From assembly GCA_024232295.1 (NCBI GenBank), contig JAAEPT010000102.1, positions 1 to 64,000 of the forward strand: a DNA stretch of 64,000 bases, in the 5' to 3' direction. Below, piece after piece: positions 55,760 through 63,908 of the stretch. Every line of letters starts with the position of its first letter. The stretch's first letter is position 1. The position numbers were made by a program, and so were the translations under genes. This DNA comes from Cytophagales bacterium (GTDB taxonomy: Bacteria; Bacteroidota; Bacteroidia; Cytophagales; JAAEPT01). The notes under the pieces are model-generated. The model had not been told where the DNA came from. It made no database searches and worked only from the letters and a program-made list of their open reading frames with translations.

Positions 55760-57415
55760 TTAGAGCCCCACTTTATAACGTTGGAACCATTTACTATTCA
55801 CCGTAAAACTTAAAGTGGTCGCAAAATAGTGTTCTTTTATTAACTTATTGTTAAAATCTCCTCTTTGTCCATAAACAAGCGAAAGATTTATATAACGTGG
55901 TAATCTTTTTCGATTAAAAGGTCCAACAGGCATCGACATACCAAAACTAATGCCAACATCTTGAGCAGACTCTGAAAAAACGTGAGGTAAGGTAGCATAA
56001 CTCAAACCCATTCTATAAATTGTTCTTTTGAAGAATCGATTACTCAACATGTTAGGAGTAACTTCTCCACCTAATATAATTTTGTAAGAATCTTGTAAAT
56101 TTTGAGTACCTAATACACTCTTATATTGACTCCATTGTGTATAATGAAAATCTGCACCAACAGACCAAGTAGTAGTTTTTAGTGCTCCTTCTGCCGTTTT
56201 TCCCGCTGGAATTGGCTTATCAAAGCTCAATCCTACTTTCAAAGAAGAAGGCAAAGTAGTATTACCACTTAATTCTGCCACTGTATCTGTTCCCAAAACA
56301 CTTCCTACCAAATTGTATCGCTCAACAGAAGATGAATAATTTGTACCAACTGACGAACCAATTTCATAGACAGCTCCTAAGTTCATAAAAACACCAGAAC
56401 CTTTATTCAAAGAATCACTTCTAAACATTTTCTCTACATAAACCAATGTATCTTTTAGAATGCGAGTACGAGTAGCTGTTAAATATTTCTTTTCTGAGAT
56501 AGGCTCATAAATACGTACTTTTTGTCCTTTCTCTACAATTTCTTCTTTTAGGTAATATTTGATTTTTCCATTTGAGGCTTTCCCAGCAATTGCAACTGTA
56601 TCAATTCCTTCTGTAATGATAATCTGTTTAGCATTTGGATACAATGCAGTTTCTAATGTATCCTTATCATAGTAAGGTCTATTTCTCTTATAAGTTAGTG
56701 TTTTGCGTTTTTGTACTTTCTTCACTCTAAACTCCTTACGAATTGCAAAAGCAGGTTTGAATACCACATCAGAGTAATGGTATTTTGAAATTAGATCAGT
56801 GTAATATGGTAGTACTCCTGTACTCTCTTCCAATTGCACTCGACTTACTCTATCAATTGAACCAAACAGATAACTTGCTTCCAAACCTAAATAAGTTTGA
56901 ATCTTATGTGTAGAATCCTTATAAATTTGTACCCCATTTGAAAAATGGAGTTTAGAAATTCCTCCATTACCCGAATTTGACTGAATTGCATTTGCTTCTG
57001 CATCAATAACAGCTGTCTCTGTGGTCTGATAATTGACAGTAGAATAAGGTGAAATTCCAAAGCTAGAAGACCAGTACTTGCCTATTGGAAAAGAGAAAGT
57101 AAGATTTGATAAATTTGCGCTTGTAGTAGATTGAGAACCTCCTTCTTCTTGTAATAAATGAGTTGTACTATTTGCTCCTACTTCCATCACTGTGTAGCGA
57201 GTACGAGCTAGCAAAGCAGGGTTTATCAAGTTGATAAATTGTACGGAAGAATTTGAAACTCCCAAACCACTCATTCCTTGCTGAAAAGTAAGTCCTGTAT
57301 TATTTACCTGTCCTATACCTTCAGAAGAATAAGGAGCATTTAATGACACCTGTCCCCATGCACCAAAAAGTGAAAAAACAAAAACAAGTGCTAAAACCTT
57401 ATTGTACTGATACAT
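55760..57415 (-). CDS. Outer membrane beta-barrel protein (FadL/OmpP1-like)
   Basis: A 551-residue exported protein with signal peptide (1-21, ending W-G-Q). N-terminal residues N-N-T-G-L-T-F-Q-Q-G-M-S-G-L-G-V-S and N-P-A-L-L-A-R-T-R-Y resemble the plug region of FadL-type transporters. The rest is beta-strand-rich and ends V-N-S-K-W-F-Q-R-Y. A basic loop near 230-250 (K-K-V-Q-K-R-K) is unusual. Its start overlaps the coaX stop by 17 bases. Family-level function, such as uptake of hydrophobic molecules, is only suggested by similarity. Confidence 0.8.
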   Translation of the reverse strand: MYQYNKVLALVFVFSLFGAWGQVSLNAPYSSEGIGQVNNTGLTFQQGMSGLGVSNSSVQFINLINPALLARTRYTVMEVGANSTTHLLQEEGGSQSTTSANLSNLTFSFPIGKYWSSSFGISPYSTVNYQTTETAVIDAEANAIQSNSGNGGISKLHFSNGVQIYKDSTHKIQTYLGLEASYLFGSIDRVSRVQLEESTGVLPYYTDLISKYHYSDVVFKPAFAIRKEFRVKKVQKRKTLTYKRNRPYYDKDTLETALYPNAKQIIITEGIDTVAIAGKASNGKIKYYLKEEIVEKGQKVRIYEPISEKKYLTATRTRILKDTLVYVEKMFRSDSLNKGSGVFMNLGAVYEIGSSVGTNYSSSVERYNLVGSVLGTDTVAELSGNTTLPSSLKVGLSFDKPIPAGKTAEGALKTTTWSVGADFHYTQWSQYKSVLGTQNLQDSYKIILGGEVTPNMLSNRFFKRTIYRMGLSYATLPHVFSESAQDVGISFGMSMPVGPFNRKRLPRYINLSLVYGQRGDFNNKLIKEHYFATTLSFTVNSKWFQRYKVGL

Positions 57416-58109
57416 TATATCTTAAAATTGTATGTAATCCTCTTAATACCAAATTTGAATCTGCAAAGATGGGTGCTTTTATCATGGATTCAAAGTATTT
57501 TGCATCTCCTCCACAAATAATTGTTTGAACTTTCCCAAATTGCTTTTCATAAGCCTGTATGACTCCATTAATTTCGTGAGCCATTCCATGAAAAACACCA
57601 CTTTGAATAGCCGTTTTAGTACTTGTCCCAATCAAATCAACGTCCAAATCCAATTCCTCTAACGGTAGAGCATTTGTAAAATTGTGAAGTGCCTTAAATC
57701 TCATCTGGCTACCTAGAGAGATGCTTCCACCTAAATACTTTTTATCTTTCGTTAAAAAATCATAGGTAATGCATGTGCCTGCATCAATAACTAGGCAATT
57801 TGTCTGTGGAAACAAACTCATTGCGCCAATGACACCTGCTAGGCGATCTACTCCCAATGTCTTTGGAGTTTGATACTCATTTGTGATTGGTAAAGGAGTA
57901 TCATGATTCAAAACTTGAACATTTTTGAAGGACAAAAGTGGTAAATGTTGCTTAGTGACAGAAGAAATGATAATTTGCGAGGGCTCTTTATTTTGTACTA
58001 ATTCATAAATAGGAATCAGCTCATGACAGACAAAAAAATCTGTCAACTCATCTTGCTCAAAACAAGCAACCTTGATGCTAGTATTTCCAAAGTCTAGTAC
58101 TAAATCCAT
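57399..58109 (-). CDS. coaX: Type III pantothenate kinase
   Basis: A 236-residue cytoplasmic kinase for the first step of coenzyme A synthesis. Seen: the ASKHA-fold phosphate loop D-F-G-N-T-S-I-K at 6-13, G-V-D-R-L-A-G-V-I-G-A, V-I-D-A-G-T-C-I-T-Y-D, and G-G-D-A-K-Y near the C-terminus. These match type III (CoaX), not type I or II. Start chosen at 58109, because the family begins a few residues before D-x-G-N-T; the longer frame overlaps anmK. First gene of the seven-gene envelope operon. Confidence 0.95.
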   Translation of the reverse strand: MDLVLDFGNTSIKVACFEQDELTDFFVCHELIPIYELVQNKEPSQIIISSVTKQHLPLLSFKNVQVLNHDTPLPITNEYQTPKTLGVDRLAGVIGAMSLFPQTNCLVIDAGTCITYDFLTKDKKYLGGSISLGSQMRFKALHNFTNALPLEELDLDVDLIGTSTKTAIQSGVFHGMAHEINGVIQAYEKQFGKVQTIICGGDAKYFESMIKAPIFADSNLVLRGLHTILRYNVSVQ

Positions 58110-58112
58110 TTT

Positions 58113-58120
58113 CAAAAGTA
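58113..58120 (-). promoter_or_regulatory. -7 box abutting the coaX start codon
   Basis: The minus strand reads TACTTTTG, an exact TAnnTTTG match, followed by AAA and the coaX ATG. If used, the transcript would begin at or next to the start codon. No TTG at normal spacing was found. Confidence 0.4.
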
Positions 58121-58134
58121 AGAATAATAATAGT

Positions 58135-59220
58135 ATGAAACCATTATACGGATTAGGAATCATGTCTGGGACTTCATTAGATGGAGTTGACTTATGTATT
58201 TGTAAGTTTTGGCAAGAAAAAAGTGCTTGGCAATATTCCATTTTGGAAGCAGAAACAATTCCTTATTCTTCTCTATGGAAAGATAAATTACAGAATGTAG
58301 AAAATGAATCTGCCCTTGAACTAGTAAAGACAGATGTAGCCTATGGTCATTATTTAGGAGAAATTAGTAATGAATTTCTTCAAAGACATAAGATAACTTG
58401 TGACTTTATAGCTTCTCATGGACATACAATTTTCCACCAACCAGAAAATGGTTTTACCAAACAGATTGGAGATGGAGCAGAAATCTATGCAAAAACGAAT
58501 ATTCCTGTAGTTTCAGATTTTAGAACAGTGGATGTTGCTCTTGGTGGACAAGGAGCTCCTTTTGTTCCTATCGGAGATCAATTATTATTCAATAAATATG
58601 ATTATTGTTTGAACCTTGGAGGAATTGCGAATGTTTCCTATTTGCAAGACAAAAAAAGAATTGCTTTTGATATTTGTCCAATTAATATGGCACTCAATTA
58701 TTTGGTCAGTGAACGAGGATTAGCATATGATGAAGGAGGAAAAATTGCTTCTGAAGGAAAATGTAACCAAGAACTTCTAGAGAAATTAAATCAATTAGAT
58801 TTCTATCAAAAATCTGCTCCTAAGTCATTGGGAAAAGAATGGTTTAGTGAATACATGCGTCCTTTACTTGATCACTGTGGCATTTCTCTTGAAGACAAAC
58901 TGGCAACTATTTGCATTCATGTTGCAATCCAAATCAAGAATTGTCTTCCAATACTCTCAAATAAGAACTTACTAGTGACAGGAGGAGGAGCATTTAATTC
59001 TTTTTTCATTGAAATTCTCAAAAAACAAATCAGTGAAATAGAAATTATCATTCCTTCAAAAACAGTGATTAATTATAAGGAGGCTCTCATTTTTGGCTTT
59101 TTAGGGGTACTTAGGTTACACAATCAACCAAATGTACTTTCAGAAGTCACTGGAGCAAAAAAGAACAGCATTGGAGGCACCTTGTATGGCGATTTCTCGC
59201 TCATTTCTACCAAAAAATGA
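58135..59220 (+). CDS. anmK: Anhydro-N-acetylmuramic acid kinase
   Basis: A 361-residue cytoplasmic kinase that cleaves and phosphorylates 1,6-anhydroMurNAc from recycled peptidoglycan to MurNAc-6-phosphate. Seen: G-I-M-S-G-T-S-L-D-G-V-D (8-19), S-H-G-H-T-I-F-H-Q-P, D-F-R-T-V-D-V-A-L-G-G-Q-G-A-P-F-V-P, L-N-L-G-G-I-A-N-V, and V-T-G-G-G-A-F-N-S. Start chosen at 58135 to fit the family; the earlier in-frame ATG at 58072 lies inside coaX. Divergent from coaX with 25 bases between starts. Confidence 0.96.
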   Translation: MKPLYGLGIMSGTSLDGVDLCICKFWQEKSAWQYSILEAETIPYSSLWKDKLQNVENESALELVKTDVAYGHYLGEISNEFLQRHKITCDFIASHGHTIFHQPENGFTKQIGDGAEIYAKTNIPVVSDFRTVDVALGGQGAPFVPIGDQLLFNKYDYCLNLGGIANVSYLQDKKRIAFDICPINMALNYLVSERGLAYDEGGKIASEGKCNQELLEKLNQLDFYQKSAPKSLGKEWFSEYMRPLLDHCGISLEDKLATICIHVAIQIKNCLPILSNKNLLVTGGGAFNSFFIEILKKQISEIEIIIPSKTVINYKEALIFGFLGVLRLHNQPNVLSEVTGAKKNSIGGTLYGDFSLISTKK

Positions 59221-59225
59221 TTATC

Positions 59226-59255
59226 TTGCGACACGTAACATGTTTAATACTTTAA
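59226..59255 (+). promoter_or_regulatory. Candidate promoter of the Cys/His-rich lipoprotein gene
   Basis: TTG (59226-59228), 19 bases, then TACTTTAA (59248-59255). Spacing is ideal and the -7 element has two mismatches to TAnnTTTG. It lies in the 47-base gap after anmK. Confidence 0.45.
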
Positions 59256-59267
59256 TTGCACTAAAAT

Positions 59268-59654
59268 ATGAAAAAAATCATCGGAATTATCTGTGTGGCA
59301 ATTGCTTCTGTTTTCTTTGTTTCATGTGGTGATAACACTGAAAAAAAACAAGAAAAAATGGAATGCTGTCATCCAGGAAAAGACAAAAAAAACAAAGCTG
59401 AGTGCACTTCTGATTCTACAGCAGCTTGTTGTAAAGACAAGAAAAATAAAGCAGAATGCTCAAAAGATTCTACAGCAACTTGCCATAAAGATGGAAAGAC
59501 TTGTTGTAAAGGTGAAAATGGAACTTGTGAGAAAAATTGTAAAAAAGATGGAAGTAACTGTCATTCATCAACTGCTCAAGATTCTACAAATACAGAAACT
59601 ACAGAAGATCATACACATGACCATAGTCACGATGACCACAGTCATAGTCACTAA
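59268..59654 (+). CDS. Cys/His-rich lipoprotein, probable metal-binding
   Basis: A 128-residue lipoprotein with lipobox F-F-V-S-C (Cys20). The mature part holds 12 further cysteines, including three C-C pairs, in lysine-rich repeats. One repeat, K-D-K-K-N-K-A-E-C-x2-D-S-T-A-x-C, occurs twice in tandem. A linker rich in S/T/E/D and a C-terminal His tail (E-D-H-T-H-D-H-S-H-D-D-H-S-H-S-H, seven His) follow. I recognise no named family. The composition resembles metallothionein-like or metal-sequestering surface proteins. Inference: it binds soft metals (Cu, Zn, Cd, Ni) in the periplasm or at the surface. It is followed by its own terminator and by a convergent tiny lipoprotein gene. Confidence 0.82.
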   Translation: MKKIIGIICVAIASVFFVSCGDNTEKKQEKMECCHPGKDKKNKAECTSDSTAACCKDKKNKAECSKDSTATCHKDGKTCCKGENGTCEKNCKKDGSNCHSSTAQDSTNTETTEDHTHDHSHDDHSHSH

Positions 59655-59675
59655 ACAAAGTTTACCCAAAATAAT

Positions 59676-59713
59676 AAAAAGACCAAATTCAATATTGAAT
59701 TTGGTCTTTTGTT
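59676..59713 (+). terminator. Terminator after the Cys/His-rich lipoprotein gene
   Basis: The stem AAAGACCAAATTCAA/TTGAATTTGGTCTTT followed by TTGTTTTT lies 22 bases past the stop at 59654. Confidence 0.9.
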
Positions 59714-59723
59714 TTTATCGTAA

Positions 59724-59758
59724 AAAAAGAGGTTACTTTTCAAAAGCAGCCTCTTTTC
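59724..59758 (-). terminator. Terminator after the 43-residue lipoprotein gene
   Basis: On the minus strand AAAAGAGGCTGCTTTTG pairs imperfectly with AAAAGTAACCTCTTTT and is followed by a T-run. It lies about 40 bases past the stop of the small gene at 59797-59928. Confidence 0.7.
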
Positions 59759-59796
59759 TTCCTCTCTGTCCCCACATAAAAGGAATGAGCCTCTTT

Positions 59797-59928
59797 TTAT
59801 AAATCTGTTTGTGTCTTTTCCACAGTTACTGGAGCATTATCTGAATATGTACTACAAACTGAGTGTTGTACACAAGATGTTAAGAACAACAAACTAGAGG
59901 CGATGGAAATTGTTATAAAAGTCTTCAT
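59797..59928 (-). CDS. 43-residue lipoprotein
   Basis: A short ORF of 44 codons with all the signs of a gene. It has an ATG start, a signal sequence M-K-T-F-I-T-I-S-I-A-S-S-L-L-F-L, lipobox L-T-S-C (Cys19), and a 24-residue mature peptide containing V-C-S-T-Y-S-D-N. Small Bacteroidota lipoproteins with a C-P/S-x-Y-S motif like this are common and uncharacterised. A terminator follows, and a perfect 16-bp palindrome lies 29 bases upstream of the start. It converges on the Cys/His-rich lipoprotein gene. Function unknown. Confidence 0.75.
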   Translation of the reverse strand: MKTFITISIASSLLFLTSCVQHSVCSTYSDNAPVTVEKTQTDL

Positions 59929-59957
59929 AGCTGATTTTAATTTTGTATTTGGTTAAT

Positions 59958-59973
59958 TTGTATAATTATACAA
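59958..59973. promoter_or_regulatory. 16-bp perfect palindrome upstream of the 43-residue lipoprotein gene
   Basis: The sequence TTGTATAATTATACAA is fully self-complementary and sits 29 bases upstream of the small lipoprotein start, a likely place for an operator. The regulator is unknown. Confidence 0.4.
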
Positions 59974-60221
59974 CGTGTTTGTCTAAAATAGGTTGGGGTT
60001 AAAAGAAAAAAAGTGATTGATAAATAATTTCAAAGTACCGTTTTTAGTAAAAAAATGAGTAAAAGAAAAAGGTGAATTTCAAGCTGAATTCATCTTTATG
60101 TTGATTATTAAATTCCAAATTGACCTACCATCATTTCATAGAAAGCTTTATACTTTTTCTCTGTTATAAGATACAAATTACTGCTTTGAGAATTTTATAC
60201 AGCTTATAAAAAATTGGGCAC

Positions 60222-60259
60222 AAAAAAACAGGCTAAGATAAGCCCTAACCTGTTTCTTA
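60222..60259 (-). terminator. Terminator after the FKBP isomerase gene
   Basis: On the minus strand AAACAGG pairs with CCTGTTT around a partly paired loop (TTAG...CTTAG) and is followed by seven T. It lies 25 bases past the stop at 60285. Confidence 0.8.
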
Positions 60260-60284
60260 ATTTCTTTATGAGAAAGAATAGCTA

Positions 60285-60887
60285 TTATTCTCCTACTTTG
60301 ATAAGCTCTACATCAAAAACTAATGTTGCATAAGGTTGGATAGCACCACCAGCACCTCTTTCACCATATGCTAAATCATAAGGGATTGTTAATCTCCACT
60401 TATCACCTTCTTTCATTAATTGTAATGCTTCAGTCCATCCTTTAATTACTCCATTTACAGGGAATGAAGCAGGTTGTCCTCTTTCTACAGAACTATCAAA
60501 TACAGTTCCGTCAATCAAAGTACCATGGTAGTGAGTAGTTACTGTATCTGTTAAGCTTGGAGTAGCACCATTTCCGCTAGTCAATACTTCATACTGTAAT
60601 CCACTTTCCAAAGTAGTTACTCCTTCTTTTTTAGCATTTTCTGCTAAGAATGCTTTTCCAGCTTCAACGTTTCCAGCAAATTGAGACTTTTGAGCCTCAG
60701 CTAAGAAACTTTGAATTACCTCATTTGCTTGCTCTGGACTTAATGCTAAGTTTCCACTCAATGCATCCTCTACACCTTTTGCAAAAGCAGCAGTATCAAT
60801 ATCTTTAATTCCTTGTTGGAATAAGTTTCCTGCTACGCTCATAGCTACTGCATAGCTAAATTTTTCTTTATCGTTTGTAAAACTCAT
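60285..60887 (-). CDS. FKBP-type peptidyl-prolyl cis-trans isomerase (FklB/Mip-like)
   Basis: A 200-residue protein without a signal peptide. The N-terminal helical dimerisation domain (about 3-90) has F-S-Y-A-V-A-M-S-V-A-G-N-L and F-A-K-G-V-E-D-A-L. The C-terminal FKBP fold (about 100-198) has V-T-T-H-Y-H-G-T-L-I-D-G-T-V-F-D-S-S, G-W-T-E-A-L-Q-L-M, W-R-L-T-I-P-Y-D-L-A-Y-G and P-Y-A-T-L-V-F-D-V-E-L. Start at the ATG at 60887; the longer frame starts at a TTG. Cytoplasmic folding catalyst. Lies 66 bases downstream of the large oxidoreductase gene on the same strand, so the two may share a transcript. Confidence 0.93.
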   Translation of the reverse strand: MSFTNDKEKFSYAVAMSVAGNLFQQGIKDIDTAAFAKGVEDALSGNLALSPEQANEVIQSFLAEAQKSQFAGNVEAGKAFLAENAKKEGVTTLESGLQYEVLTSGNGATPSLTDTVTTHYHGTLIDGTVFDSSVERGQPASFPVNGVIKGWTEALQLMKEGDKWRLTIPYDLAYGERGAGGAIQPYATLVFDVELIKVGE

Positions 60888-60953
60888 AATACTTAAAATT
60901 TCAAGTTCTGCGAAATTATCTGATTTCAATAAGATTCCCTATTTTTTGAACAC

Positions 60954-63872
60954 TTATATCAATGCACTATACAAAATTTCAACTGGGTGCATTGCTTGGC
61001 GACCTGTTCCATCTTTGATTTGATGTCTACAAGATGTTCCTGGAGCAGCAATAAATGTATCTGAACCTGCTTCTCGTACAGCTGGGAACAATACCAACTC
61101 TCCTATTTGCATAGAAGTCGAATATTTATCTGCATCATAACCAAATGAACCAGACATACCACAACAACCTGAAGGAATTACTTCCACTTCATAGTTCTTA
61201 GGCAAAGACAATAATGTTTTAGAGAAGTTTACAGAAGACAATGCTTTTTGATGACAATGTCCATGCAATTTAATTTTCTGAGCTTTGTCTGTAAATTCAT
61301 CAGCACTAATATTTCCTTTTTCAATCTCTTGAGCAATGAATTCATCAATCAAAAAGGCATTTTTAGCAAGAGCTTTTGCACTCTCTTTATCATCAACTAA
61401 TTTTGGGTATTCATCACGGAATGATAAAATAGCTGAAGGTTCTACACCAATTAATGGAGCTTCTTCAGTAACTACACTCTTTAATAACTTTACATTTTCA
61501 GTAGCCACATCCTTTGCATAATCCAAAACTCCTTTTGACATCGCTGGACGACCACTTTCTACATGTTTAGGAATGACTACTTCATAACCTAGCTTAGTTA
61601 ATAACTGAATGGCAATGATTCCAATTGGCACATCATTAAAGTTGATAACCTCATCTGCAAAGAAATGAACCTTCCCACGTTTTGTTTTCCCTTTCTCTAA
61701 ACTCGATTTATTTTTATCATACCATTTTCTCAATGTTGTTTTGTACAATAATGGTAAATCTCTTTTTTGAGAAACACCCATTACAGCTTTTACAACATTA
61801 TTTACAATTGGCATTTTTGCTCCCAAGTTATATAACCAAGGTGCACTTGAAAATTTTTCATTTATCTTGGCAACTTCAGCAATTTGCTTGGCACGGAACG
61901 GAATACCATTTGATTTGTAATACTGATGCAAGAATTCTGTTTTAAGAGCTGCCACATCCACATTAGAAGGACAATCAGACTTACAGCCTTTACAACTCAA
62001 GCACAAATCCATTACTTCCTTAATTTCTTCGTGATCAAAAGGATTTTCTTTTTCTGATCGAGTCAAAAATTCCCTTAATACATTGGCTCTAGCACGAGTA
62101 GTTGCAGACTCATTTTTGGTAGCCATATAGCTTGGACACATTGTTCCTCCAGACAAATGCGTTTTTCTACACAAACCAGTACCATTACACTTTTCAGCCA
62201 ATCTTAAAATTCCTTCATCATCAGAAAAATCAAGCATTGTATCAAACTCTGGTGTTTTCATATCTGCATCATAACGCAAATATTCATTCATCTTTGGAGT
62301 ATCAACAATCTTTCCTGGGTTAAAAATATTTTGAGGATCCCAAATTCCCTTGACAGATTCTACCAACTTAAAATTGTGAGAACCAATCATTTTTTCAATA
62401 AATTCACCTCTTACACGTCCATCACCATGCTCAGAAGACATTGAACCATTGTATTTTTTGACCAAAGTGGCTACATCATTAGTAATGTCAAAAAACAGTT
62501 GTCTATCCTCTGTTTTCTTCAAGTCTAATACAGGGCGAAGGTGAATTGTACCATCTCCTGCATGAGCATAATACACACTTTCTTTTCCATACTTATCCAT
62601 AATTCCATCAAACTCTTCAATGAAATCAGGTAAATCATCAGTTGTTACACAAGTATCTTCAATACAAGCTACTGCTTTTGGGTCTCCTGGGATATTTGCC
62701 AACAATCCTAAACCAGCCTTTCTAAGGTTCCAAACTTTAGTAGTTTCAGCTCCCCAAATGATTGGAAAGTGGTATCCAAAACCAGCTTCTTTGATTTCAG
62801 CAATCATTTGAGTACAGAGTTCTTCAATCTCTTCCTCTGTTTCTCTCTCAAACTCTACACAAAGTACTCCTGCTGGATCTCCTTCAATGAAAAAGCGATT
62901 AGCTGCTTGGTTTTTATTTTCTTTGGTACAGTCCAAAATGATTTTATCCATCAATTCAGATGCACCTGGTTTATAGCTAAGGGCAATTCTATTTGCCTTT
63001 AATGAATCATTAATTGTATTGCTATGAATGGCTACAACTGCTTTTTCCTTTGGAGGTAAATCCACCAAATTGATTTTAATTTCAGTCATAAATGCCAATG
63101 TCCCTTCTGAACCTGCTAATAATTTACAGAAGTTAAAGGATTCTTTTTCCTCAGTAAAAGGTGCAGATTCCAACAAAATATCAATTGCATATCCTGTATT
63201 TCTTCTATTAATTTCTGGCTTTGGAAACTCTTTTCTAATCTCATTTTGGTTGTAAGAATCTGAGAGAATTTTCTCAAAATGGCGGTATAAATCTCCTTCA
63301 AGATTTTCCAACTGAAGCTTTTCTTCAAACTCATTATTTGTAAGTTCTTTGAAGTGTGCCTCTGTACCATCAGAAAGTAAGGTTTTCAATTCTAATAAAT
63401 GATCACGAGTTGTTCCATAAATTACAGAATGTGAACCACAAGAGTTATTCCCTACCATTCCTCCAATCATACAACGATTGGCAGTAGAAGTTTCTGGAGC
63501 AAAAAACAACCCATAAGACTTCAAATATTTGTTCAAGTCATCACGGATTACACCTGGCTGTACTCTTACCCATTTCTCTTCCTTATTGACTTCCAGTATC
63601 TTAGTCATGTATTTTGATACATCTACTACAATACCACTACCTACTACTTGTCCTGCAAGAGAGGTTCCTGCTGTACGAGGAATCAAAGAAGTTCTAAACT
63701 TCTTTGCAAACTTGATCAACTTCTCTAGATCTCTTGTATTTCGTGGTCTAGCTACAGCCAAAGGCATTTCTCGATATACAGATGCATCAGTAGCATATGC
63801 TACTCTTGTCATACTGTCTGTATAAAAATCTCCTTCTAAAGACTTTCCTAATTCCTGTAATTTTTCTATCAT
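60954..63872 (-). CDS. Fused FAD-binding / Fe-S oxidoreductase (GlcD-GlcF type, D-lactate or glycolate dehydrogenase-like)
   Basis: A 972-residue enzyme. The N-terminal half is a GlcD-like FAD oxidoreductase (R-P-R-N-T-R-D-L-E-K, P-R-T-A-G-T-S-L-A-G-Q, G-N-N-S-C-G-S-H). It is followed by a ferredoxin segment with two clusters, C-x5-C-x10-C-P and C-L-S-C-K-G-C-K-S-D-C-P, and a GlcF-like C-terminal half with H-C-H-Q-K-A and a C-C-G motif (S-G-C-C-G-M-S-G-S-F-G-Y). Family knowledge: such fusions oxidise 2-hydroxy acids (D-lactate, glycolate or 2-hydroxyglutarate) and pass electrons to quinones; the substrate cannot be read here. Start at the ATG at 63872; the codon at 63890 is TTG. A TATTTTTG box ends 7 bases before the ATG, and a TTTAG-N7-CTAAA palindrome lies upstream. 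Confidence 0.93.
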   Translation of the reverse strand: MIEKLQELGKSLEGDFYTDSMTRVAYATDASVYREMPLAVARPRNTRDLEKLIKFAKKFRTSLIPRTAGTSLAGQVVGSGIVVDVSKYMTKILEVNKEEKWVRVQPGVIRDDLNKYLKSYGLFFAPETSTANRCMIGGMVGNNSCGSHSVIYGTTRDHLLELKTLLSDGTEAHFKELTNNEFEEKLQLENLEGDLYRHFEKILSDSYNQNEIRKEFPKPEINRRNTGYAIDILLESAPFTEEKESFNFCKLLAGSEGTLAFMTEIKINLVDLPPKEKAVVAIHSNTINDSLKANRIALSYKPGASELMDKIILDCTKENKNQAANRFFIEGDPAGVLCVEFERETEEEIEELCTQMIAEIKEAGFGYHFPIIWGAETTKVWNLRKAGLGLLANIPGDPKAVACIEDTCVTTDDLPDFIEEFDGIMDKYGKESVYYAHAGDGTIHLRPVLDLKKTEDRQLFFDITNDVATLVKKYNGSMSSEHGDGRVRGEFIEKMIGSHNFKLVESVKGIWDPQNIFNPGKIVDTPKMNEYLRYDADMKTPEFDTMLDFSDDEGILRLAEKCNGTGLCRKTHLSGGTMCPSYMATKNESATTRARANVLREFLTRSEKENPFDHEEIKEVMDLCLSCKGCKSDCPSNVDVAALKTEFLHQYYKSNGIPFRAKQIAEVAKINEKFSSAPWLYNLGAKMPIVNNVVKAVMGVSQKRDLPLLYKTTLRKWYDKNKSSLEKGKTKRGKVHFFADEVINFNDVPIGIIAIQLLTKLGYEVVIPKHVESGRPAMSKGVLDYAKDVATENVKLLKSVVTEEAPLIGVEPSAILSFRDEYPKLVDDKESAKALAKNAFLIDEFIAQEIEKGNISADEFTDKAQKIKLHGHCHQKALSSVNFSKTLLSLPKNYEVEVIPSGCCGMSGSFGYDADKYSTSMQIGELVLFPAVREAGSDTFIAAPGTSCRHQIKDGTGRQAMHPVEILYSALI

Positions 63873-63879
63873 AGCATTG

Positions 63880-63887
63880 CAAAAATA
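63880..63887 (-). promoter_or_regulatory. -7 box near the oxidoreductase start codon
   Basis: The minus strand reads TATTTTTG, an exact TAnnTTTG match, seven bases before the ATG at 63872. If used, the mRNA would have almost no leader. No TTG at the normal spacing was seen. Confidence 0.4.
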
Positions 63888-63908
63888 CAAAAGAAATATC
63901 GCTTTTCT

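Larger units (their letters stand above)
59929..60284. other. Intergenic region between small lipoprotein and FKBP genes
   Basis: These 356 bases hold a 16-bp palindrome (59958-59973) upstream of the small lipoprotein and the terminator of the FKBP gene at the right end (60222-60259). I see no further ORF or RNA gene. Base composition is AT-rich throughout. Confidence 0.6.

Noticed and set aside
59293-59802. 169-residue Lys-rich ORF overlapping the Cys/His-rich lipoprotein
   Set aside because: It is the +1 frame of the Lys-rich repeat DNA and runs through two terminators; the lipoprotein frame has the signal peptide.
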